Of a DNA stretch of 64,000 bases, positions 51,220-61,887 are shown piece by piece. Below the pieces are notes generated by a model, which saw only the letters and a list, made by a program, of their open reading frames with translations, had not been told where the DNA came from and searched no databases. Origin of the DNA: Hippasteria phrygiana. Its lineage: Eukaryota > Echinodermata > Asteroidea > Valvatida > Goniasteridae. The stretch spans positions 105,240 through 169,239 of the forward strand of contig JAZGUH010001207.1 of NCBI GenBank assembly GCA_037893225.1, read 5' to 3'. A program made the translations under genes and the position numbers. Numbering within the stretch: position 1 is the first letter of the stretch; each line of letters opens with the position of its first letter.

Positions 51220-52611
51220 AGTAACATGTACACAGATGTTGGCCGGAAAGAAAATAAACATTGCGAGGTTTGAATTTTCTCCACAAGTTTAAACTCTAAG
51301 AAGCCGCCGAAAATTGCAACATGTAGCGCCAGATCTAAGCTATCCATACATGTCAAAATTACTGAATTTGGTTGATATTTCATGCAATTATGAATGAGTA
51401 AAGCAAGTCCATACCCCAGGGAATTTGACATGCATGGAGCAATAAATAGACGGTAACATGTACACAGATGTTGGCCGGAAAGAAAATAAACATTGCGAGG
51501 TTTGAATTTTCTCCACAAGTTTTAACTCTAAGAAGCCGCCGATAATTGCAACATGTAGCGCCAGATCTAAGCTATCCATACATGTCAAAATTACTGAATT
51601 TGGTTGATATTTCATGCAATTATGAATGAGTAAAGCAAGTCCATACCCCAGGGAATTTGACATGCATGGAGCAATAAATAAAAGGTAATCTGCACACAGA
51701 TGGTGGCCGGGAAGAAAATAAACATTGCGAGGTTTGAATTTTCTCCACAAGTTTTAACTCTAAGAAGCCGCCGATAATTGCAACATGTAGCGCCAGATCT
51801 AAGCTATCCATACATGTCAAAATTACTGAATTTGGTTGATATTTCATGCAATTATGAATGAGTAAAGCAAGTCCATACCCCAGGGAATTTGACATGCATG
51901 GAGCAATAAATAGACGGTAACATGTACACAGATGTTGGCCGGAAAGAAAATAAACATTGCGAGGTTTGAATTTTCTCCACAAGTTTTAACTCTAAGAAGC
52001 CGCCGATAATTGCAACATGTAGCGCCAGATCTAAGCTATCCATACATGTCAAAATTACTGAATTTGGTTGATATTTCATGCAATTATGAATGAGTAAAGC
52101 AAGTCCATACCCCAGGGAATTTGACAGGCATGGAGCAATAAATAAAAGGTAATCTGCACACAGATGGTGGCCGGGAAGAAAATAAACATTGCGAGGTTTG
52201 AATTTTCTCCACAAGTGTTAACTCTAAGAAGCCGCCGATAATTGCAACATGTAGCGCCAGATCTAAGCTATCCATACATGTCAAAATTACTGAATTTGGT
52301 TGATATTTCATGCAATTATGAATGAGTAAAGCAAGTCCATACCCCAGGGAATTTGACATGCATGGAGCAATAAATAGACGGTAACATGTACACAGATGTT
52401 GGCCGGAAAGAAAATAAACATTGCGAGGTTTGAATTTTCTCCACAAGTTTTAACTCTACGAAGCCGCCGGTAATTGCAACATGTAGCGCCAGATCTAAGC
52501 TATCCATACATGTCAAAATTACTGAATTTGGTTGATATTTCATGCAATTATGAATGAGTAAAGCAAGTCCATACCCCAGGGAATTTGACATGCATGGAGC
52601 AATAAATAGAC
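51220..52611. repeat. HOR unit F1, 6-mer, 1392 bp
   Basis: The order is F, A, B with p70 t, A, B, Agg. It is the shortest F-led unit and contains no 231-bp monomer. Its Agg at 52380 has a private ctctacgaagcc. Confidence 0.8.
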
Positions 52612-55600
52612 AGTAACATGTACACAGATGTTGGCCGGAAAGAAAATAAACATTGCGAGGTTTGAATTTTCTCCACAAGTTTAAACTCTAAGAAGCCGCC
52701 GAAAATTGCAACATGTAGCGCCAGATCTAAGCTATCCATACATGTCAAAATTACTGAATTTGGTTGATATTTCATGCAATTATGAATGAGTAAAGCAAGT
52801 CCATACCCCAGGGAATTTGACATGCATGGAGCAATAAATAGACGGTAACATGTACACAGATGTTGGCCGGAAAGAAAATAAACATTGCGAGGTTTGAATT
52901 TTCTCCACAAGTTTTAACTCTAAGAAGCCGCCGATAATTGCAACATGTAGCGCCAGATCTAAGCTATCCATACATGTCAAAATTACTGAATTTGGTTGAT
53001 ATTTCATGCAATTATGAATGAGTAAAGCAAGTCCATACCCCAGGGAATTTGACATGCATGGAGCAATAAATAAAAGGTAATCTGCACACAGATGGTGGCC
53101 GGGAAGAAAATAAACATTGCGAGGTTTGAATTTTCTCCACAAGTTTTAACTCTAAGAAGCCGCCGATAATTGCAACATGTAGCGCCAGATCTAAGCTATC
53201 CATACATGTCAAAATTACTGAATTTGGTTGATATTTCATGCAATTATGAATGAGTAAAGCAAGTCCATACCCCAGGGAATTTGACATGCATGGAGCAATA
53301 AATAGACGGTAACATGTACACAGATGTTGGCCGGAAAGAAAATAAACATTGCGAGGTTTGAATTTTCTCCACAAGTTTTAACTCTAAGAAGCCGCCGATA
53401 ATTGCAACATGTAGCGCCAGATCTAAGCTATCCATACATGTCAAAATTACTGAATTTGGTTGATATTTCATGCAATTATGAATGAGTAAAGCAAGTCATA
53501 CCCCAGGGAATTTGACAGGCATGGAGCAATAAATAAAAGGTAATCTGCACACAGATGTTAGCCGGAAAGAAAATAAATATTGCGAGGTTTGAATTTTCTC
53601 CACAAGTTTTAACTCTAAGAAGCCGCCGATAATTGCAACATGTAGCGCCAGATCTAAGCTATCCATACATGTCAAAATTACTGAATTTGGTTGATATTTC
53701 ATGCAATTATGAATGAGTAAAGCAAGTCCATACCCCAGGGAATTTGACATGCATGGAGCAATAAATAGACGGTAACATGTACACAGATGTTGGCCGGAAA
53801 GAAAATAAACATTGCGAGGTTTGAATTTTCTCTACAAGTTTTAACTCTAAGAAGCCGCCGATAATTGCAACATGTAGCGCCAGATCTAAGCTATCCATAC
53901 ATGTCAAAATTACTGAATTTGGTTGATATTTCATGCAATTATGAATGAGTAAAGCAAGTCCATACCCCAGGGAATTTGACATGCATGGAGCAATAAATAG
54001 ACGGTAACATGTACACAGATGTTGGCCGGAAAGAAAATAAACATTGCGAGGTTTGAATTTTCTCCACAAGTTTTAACTCTAAGAAGCCGCCGATAATTGC
54101 AACATGTAGCGCCAGATCTAAGCTATCCATACATGTCAAAATTACTGAATTTGGTTGATATTTCATGCAATTATGAATGAGTAAAGCAAGTCCATACCCC
54201 AGGGAATTTGACAGGCATGGAGCAATAAATAAAAGGTAATCTGCACACAGATGGTGGCCGGGAAGAAAATAAACATTGCGAGGTTTGAATTTTCTCCACA
54301 AGTTTAAACTCTAAGAAGCCGCCGAAAATTGCAACATGTAGCGCCAGATCTAAGCTATCCATACATGTCAAAATTACTGAATTTGGTTGATATTTCATGC
54401 AATTATGAATGAGTAAAGCAAGTCCATACCCCAGGGAATTTGACATGCATGGAGCAATAAATAGACGGTAACATGTACACAGATGTTGGCCGGAAAGAAA
54501 ATAAACATTGCGAGGTTTGAATTTTCTCCACAAGTTTTAACTCTAAGAAGCCGCCGATAATTGCAACATGTAGCGCCAGATCTAAGCTATCCATACATGT
54601 CAAAATTACTGAATTTGGTTGATATTTCATGCAATTATGAATGAGTAAAGCAAGTCCATACCCCAGGGAATTTGACATGCATGGAGCAATAAATAAAAGG
54701 TAATCTGCACACAGATGGTGGCCGGGAAGAAAATAAACATTGCGAGGTTTGAATTTTCTCCACAAGTTTTAACTCTAAGAAGCCGCCGATAATTGCAACA
54801 TGTAGCGCCAGATCTAAGCTATCCATACATGTCAAAATTACTGAATTTGGTTGATATTTCATGCAATTATGAATGAGTAAAGCAAGTCCATACCCCAGGG
54901 AATTTGACATGCATGGAGCAATAAATAGACGGTAACATGTACACAGATGTTGGCCGGAAAGAAAATAAACATTGCGAGGTTTGAATTTTCTCCACAAGTT
55001 TTAACTCTAAGAAGCCGCCGATAATTGCAACATGTAGCGCCAGATCTAAGCTATCCATACATGTCAAAATTACTGAATTTGGTTGATATTTCATGCAATT
55101 ATGAATGAGTAAAGCAAGTCATACCCCAGGGAATTTGACAGGCATGGAGCAATAAATAAAAGGTAATCTGCACACAGATGTTAGCCGGAAAGAAAATAAA
55201 TATTGCGAGGTTTGAATTTTCTCCACAAGTTTTAACTCTAAGAAGCCGCCGATAATTGCAACATGTAGCGCCAGATCTAAGCTATCCATACATGTCAAAA
55301 TTACTGAATTTGGTTGATATTTCATGCAATTATGAATGAGTAAAGCAAGTCCATACCCCAGGGAATTTGACATGCATGGAGCAATAAATAGACGGTAACA
55401 TGTACACAGATGTTGGCCGGAAAGAAAATAAATATTGCGAGGTTTGAATTTTCTCCACAAGTTTTAACTCTAAGAAGCCGCCGATAATTGCAACATGTAG
55501 CGCCAGATCTAAGCTATCCATACATGTCAAAATTACTGAATTTGGTTGATATTTCATGCAATTATGAATGAGTAAAGCAAGTCCATACCCCAGGGAATTT

Positions 55601-57017
55601 GACATGCATGGAGCAATAAATAGACGGTAACATGTACACAGATGTTGGCCGGAAAGAAAATAAACATTGCGAGGTTTGAATTTTCTCTACAAGTTTTAAC
55701 TCTAAGAAGCCGCCGATAATTGCAACATGTAGCGCCAGATCTAAGCTATCCATACATGTCAAAATTACTGAATTTGGTTGATATTTCATGCAATTATGAA
55801 TGAGTAAAGCAAGTCCATACCCCAGGGAATTTGACATGCATGGAGCAATAAATAGACGGTAACATGTACACAGATGTTGGCCGGAAAGAAAATAAACATT
55901 GCGAGGTTTGAATTTTCTCCACAAGTTTTAACTCTAAGAAGCCGCCGATAATTGCAACATGTAGCGCCAGATCTAAGCTATCCATACATGTCAAAATTAC
56001 TGAATTTGGTTGATATTTCATGCAATTATGAATGAGTAAAGCAAGTCCATACCCCAGGGAATTTGACAGGCATGGAGCAATAAATAAAAGGTAATCTGCA
56101 CACAGATGGTGGCCGGGAAGAAAATAAACATTGCGAGGTTTGAATTTTCTCCACAAGTGTTAACTCTAAGAAGCCGCCGATAATTGCAACATGTAGCGCC
56201 AGATCTAAGCTATCCATACATGTCAAAATTACTGAATTTGGTTGATATTTCATGCAATTATGAATGAGTAAAGCAAGTCCATACCCCAGGGAATTTGACA
56301 TGCATGGAGCAATAAATAGACGGTAACATGTACACAGATGTTGGCCGGAAAGAAAATAAACATTGCGAGGTTTGAATTTTCTCTACAAGTTTTAACTCTA
56401 AGAAGCCGCCGATAATTGCAACATGTAGCGCCAGATCTAAGCTATCCATACATGTCAAAATTACTGAATTTGGTTGATATTTCATGCAATTATGAATGAG
56501 TAAAGCAAGTCCATACCCCAGGGAATTTGACAGGCATGGAGCAATAAATAAAAGGTAATCTGCACACAGATGGTGGCCGGGAAGAAAATAAACATTGCGA
56601 GGTTTGAATTTTCTCCACAAGTGTTAACTCTAAGAAGCCGCCGATAATTGCAACATGTAGCGCCAGATCTAAGCTATCCATACATGTCAAAATTACTGAA
56701 TTTGGTTGATATTTCATGCAATTATGAATGAGTAAAGCAAGTCCATACCCCAGGGAATTTGACATGCATGGAGCAATAAATAGACGGTAACATGTACACA
56801 GATGTTGGCCGGAAAGAAAATAAACATTGCGAGGTTTGAATTTTCTCCACAAGTTTTAACTCTAAGAAGCCGCCGGTAATTGCAACATGTAGCGCCAGAT
56901 CTAAGCTATCCATACATGTCAAAATTACTGAATTTGGTTGATATTTCATGCAATTATGAATGAGTAAAGCAAGTCCATACCCCAGGGAATTTGACATGCA
57001 TGGAGCAATAAATAGAC
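52612..57017. repeat. HOR unit F2, 19-mer, 4406 bp
   Basis: The order is F, A, B, A(231), C, At, A, chimeric B/F, A, B, A(231), C, Ac, At, A, B, At, B, Agg. The group A, B, A(231), C occurs twice, once after F and once after the chimeric B/F copy, so the unit contains an internal, imperfect duplication. Confidence 0.8.
54235..54466. repeat. Chimeric B-head/F-body monomer
   Basis: The head is class B (p28 g at 54262), but gtttaaac with p72 a (54306) and gaaaattg are those of F. The switch falls in 54262-54306. It stands where F would be expected at the start of a second A, B, A(231), C group. Confidence 0.8.
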
Positions 57018-59336
57018 AGTAACATGTACACAGATGTTGGCCGGAAAGAAAATAAACATTGCGAGGTTTGAATTTTCTCCACAAGTTTAAACTCTAAGAA
57101 GCCGCCGAAAATTGCAACATGTAGCGCCAGATCTAAGCTATCCATACATGTCAAAATTACTGAATTTGGTTGATATTTCATGCAATTATGAATGAGTAAA
57201 GCAAGTCCATACCCCAGGGAATTTGACATGCATGGAGCAATAAATAGACGGTAACATGTACACAGATGTTGGCCGGAAAGAAAATAAACATTGCGAGGTT
57301 TGAATTTTCTCCACAAGTTTTAACTCTAAGAAGCCGCCGATAATTGCAACATGTAGCGCCAGATCTAAGCTATCCATACATGTCAAAATTACTGAATTTG
57401 GTTGATATTTCATGCAATTATGAATGAGTAAAGCAAGTCCATACCCCAGGGAATTTGACATGCATGGAGCAATAAATAAAAGGTAATCTGCACACAGATG
57501 GTGGCCGGGAAGAAAATAAACATTGCGAGGTTTGAATTTTCTCCACAAGTTTTAACTCTAAGAAGCCGCCGATAATTGCAACATGTAGCGCCAGATCTAA
57601 GCTATCCATACATGTCAAAATTACTGAATTTGGTTGATATTTCATGCAATTATGAATGAGTAAAGCAAGTCCATACCCCAGGGAATTTGACATGCATGGA
57701 GCAATAAATAGACGGTAACATGTACACAGATGTTGGCCGGAAAGAAAATAAACATTGCGAGGTTTGAATTTTCTCCACAAGTTTTAACTCTAAGAAGCCG
57801 CCGATAATTGCAACATGTAGCGCCAGATCTAAGCTATCCATACATGTCAAAATTACTGAATTTGGTTGATATTTCATGCAATTATGAATGAGTAAAGCAA
57901 GTCATACCCCAGGGAATTTGACAGGCATGGAGCAATAAATAAAAGGTAATCTGCACACAGATGTTAGCCGGAAAGAAAATAAATATTGCGAGGTTTGAAT
58001 TTTCTCCACAAGTTTTAACTCTAAGAAGCCGCCGATAATTGCAACATGTAGCGCCAGATCTAAGCTATCCATACATGTCAAAATTACTGAATTTGGTTGA
58101 TATTTCATGCAATTATGAATGAGTAAAGCAAGTCCATACCCCAGGGAATTTGACATGCATGGAGCAATAAATAGACGGTAACATGTACACAGATGTTGGC
58201 CGGAAAGAAAATAAACATTGCGAGGTTTGAATTTTCTCCACAAGTTTTAACTCTAAGAAGCCGCCGATAATTGCAACATGTAGCGCCAGATCTAAGCTAT
58301 CCATACATGTCAAAATTACTGAATTTGGTTGATATTTCATGCAATTATGAATGAGTAAAGCAAGTCCATACCCCAGGGAATTTGACAGGCATGGAGCAAT
58401 AAATAAAAGGTAATCTGCACACAGATGGTGGCCGGGAAGAAAATAAACATTGCGAGGTTTGAATTTTCTCCACAAATGTTAACTCTAAGAAGCCGCCGAT
58501 AATTGCAACATGTAGCGCCAGATCTAAGCTATCCATACATGTCAAAATTACTGAATTTGGTTGATATTTCATGCAATTATGAATGAGTAAAGCAAGTCCA
58601 TACCCCAGGGAATTTGACATGCATGGAGCAATAAATAGACGGTAACATGTACACAGATGTTGGCCGGAAAGAAAATAAACATTGCGAGGTTTGAATTTTC
58701 TCTACAAGTTTTAACTCTAAGAAGCCGCCGATAATTGCAACATGTAGCGCCAGATCTAAGCTATCCATACATGTCAAAATTACTGAATTTGGTTGATATT
58801 TCATGCAATTATGAATGAGTAAAGCAAGTCCATACCCCAGGGAATTTGACATGCATGGAGCAATAAATAGACGGTAACATGTACACAGATGTTGGCCGGA
58901 AAGAAAATAAACATTGCGAGGTTTGAATTTTCTCCACAAGTTTTAACTCTAAGAAGCCGCCGATAATTGCAACATGTAGCGCCAGATCTAAGCTATCCAT
59001 ACATGTCAAAATTACTGAATTTGGTTGATATTTCATGCAATTATGAATGAGTAAAGCAAGTCCATACCCCAGGGAATTTGACAGGCATGGAGCAATAAAT
59101 AAAAGGTAATCTGCACACAGATGGTGGCCGGGAAGAAAATAAACATTGCGAGGTTTGAATTTTCTCCACAAGTGTTAACTCTAAGAAGCCGCCGATAATT
59201 GCAACATGTAGCGCCAGATCTAAGCTATCCATACATGTCAAAATTACTGAATTTGGTTGATATTTCATGCAATTATGAATGAGTAAAGCAAGTCCATACC
59301 CCAGGGAATTTGACATGCATGGAGCAATAAATAGAC

Positions 59337-61655
59337 GGTAACATGTACACAGATGTTGGCCGGAAAGAAAATAAACATTGCGAGGTTTGAATTTTCTCTA
59401 CAAGTTTTAACTCTAAGAAGCCGCCGATAATTGCAACATGTAGCGCCAGATCTAAGCTATCCATACATGTCAAAATTACTGAATTTGGTTGATATTTCAT
59501 GCAATTATGAATGAGTAAAGCAAGTCCATACCCCAGGGAATTTGACAGGCATGGAGCAATAAATAAAAGGTAATCTGCACACAGATGGTGGCCGGGAAGA
59601 AAATAAACATTGCGAGGTTTGAATTTTCTCCACAAGTGTTAACTCTAAGAAGCCGCCGATAATTGCAACATGTAGCGCCAGATCTAAGCTATCCATACAT
59701 GTCAAAATTACTGAATTTGATTGATATTTCATGCAATTATGAATGAGTAAAGCAAGTCCATACCCCAGGGAATTTGACATGCATGGAGCAATAAATAAAA
59801 GGTAATCTGCACACAGATGGTGGCCGGGAAGAAAATAAACATTGCGAGGTTTGAATTTTCTCCACAAGTTTTAACTCTAAGAAGCCGCCGATAATTGCAA
59901 CATGTAGCGCCAGATCTAAGCTATCCATACATGTCAAAATTACTGAATTTGGTTGATATTTCATGCAATTATGAATGAGTAAAGCAAGTCCATACCCCAG
60001 GGAATTTGACATGCATGGAGCAATAAATAGACGGTAACATGTACACAGATGTTGGCCGGAAAGAAAATAAACATTGCGAGGTTTGAATTTTCTCCACAAG
60101 TTTTAACTCTAAGAAGCCGCCGATAATTGCAACATGTAGCGCCAGATCTAAGCTATCCATACATGTCAAAATTACTGAATTTGGTTGATATTTCATGCAA
60201 TTATGAATGAGTAAAGCAAGTCCATACCCCAGGGAATTTGACAGGCATGGAGCAATAAATAAAAGGTAATCTGCACACAGATGGTGGCCGGGAAGAAAAT
60301 AAACATTGCGAGGTTTGAATTTTCTCCACAAGTGTTAACTCTAAGAAGCCGCCGATAATTGCAACATGTAGCGCCAGATCTAAGCTATCCATACATGTCA
60401 AAATTACTGAATTTGGTTGATATTTCATGCAATTATGAATGAGTAAAGCAAGTCCATACCCCAGGGAATTTGACATGCATGGAGCAATAAATAGACGGTA
60501 ACATGTACACAGATGTTGGCCGGAAAGAAAATAAACATTGCGAGGTTTGAATTTTCTCTACAAGTTTTAACTCTAAGAAGCCGCCGATAATTGCAACATG
60601 TAGCGCCAGATCTAAGCTATCCATACATGTCAAAATACTGAATTTGGTTGATATTTCATGCAATTATGAATGAGTAAAGCAAGTCCATACCCCAGGGAAT
60701 TTGACAGGCATGGAGCAATAAATAAAAGGTAATCTGCACACAGATGGTGGCCGGGAAGAAAATAAACATTGCGAGGTTTGAATTTTCTCCACAAGTGTTA
60801 ACTCTAAGAAGCCGCCGATAATTGCAACATGTAGCGCCAGATCTAAGCTATCCATACATGTCAAAATTACTGAATTTGATTGATATTTCATGCAATTATG
60901 AATGAGTAAAGCAAGTCCATACCCCAGGGAATTTGACATGCATGGAGCAATAAATAAAAGGTAATCTGCACACAGATGGTGGCCGGGAAGAAAATAAACA
61001 TTGCGAGGTTTGAATTTTCTCCACAAGTTTTAACTCTAAGAAGCCGCCGATAATTGCAACATGTAGCGCCAGATCTAAGCTATCCATACATGTCAAAATT
61101 ACTGAATTTGGTTGATATTTCATGCAATTATGAATGAGTAAAGCAAGTCCATACCCCAGGGAATTTGACATGCATGGAGCAATAAATAGACGGTAACATG
61201 TACACAGATGTTGGCCGGAAAGAAAATAAACATTGCGAGGTTTGAATTTTCTCCACAAGTTTTAACTCTAAGAAGCCGCCGATAATTGCAACATGTAGCG
61301 CCAGATCTAAGCTATCCATACATGTCAAAATTACTGAATTTGGTTGATATTTCATGCAATTATGAATGAGTAAAGCAAGTCCATACCCCAGGGAATTTGA
61401 CAGGCATGGAGCAATAAATAAAAGGTAATCTGCACACAGATGGTGGCCGGGAAGAAAATAAACATTGCGAGGTTTGAATTTTCTCCACAAGTGTTAACTC
61501 TAAGAAGCCGCCGATAATTGCAACATGTAGCGCCAGATCTAAGCTATCCATACATGTCAAAATTACTGAATTTGGTTGATATTTCATGCAATTATGAATG
61601 AGTAAAGCAAGTCCATACCCCAGGGAATTTGACATGCATGGAGCAATAAATAGAC
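59337..61655. repeat. 5-mer tandem duplication, 1160 + 1159 bp
   Basis: At, B(p152 a), B(p70 t), A, B occurs at 59337-60496 and again at 60497-61655. The second copy is one base shorter because its At monomer has lost a T. Confidence 0.8.
60497..60727. repeat. 231-bp monomer with a different deletion
   Basis: It reads caaaatactg where all others read caaaattactg or caaaataactg. It is the only 231-bp monomer whose missing base is not at p190/191 and the only one not followed by class C. Confidence 0.85.
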
Positions 61656-61887
61656 GGTAACATGTACACAGATGTTGGCCGGAAAGAAAATAAACATTGC
61701 GAGGTTTGAATTTTCTCCACAAGTTTTAACTCTAAGAAGCCGCCGGTAATTGCAACATGTAGCGCCAGATCTAAGCTATCCATACATGTCAAAATTACTG
61801 AATTTGGTTGATATTTCATGCAATTATGAATGAGTAAAGCAAGTCCATACCCCAGGGAATTTGACATGCATGGAGCAATAAATAGAC

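Larger units (their letters stand above)
57018..61887. repeat. HOR unit F3, 21-mer, 4870 bp
   Basis: The order is F, A, B, A(231), C, A, B(p68 a), At, A, B, then a five-monomer group twice, and Agg. The size is 21 x 232 minus 2, from the 231-bp monomers at 57714 and 60497. Confidence 0.8.
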
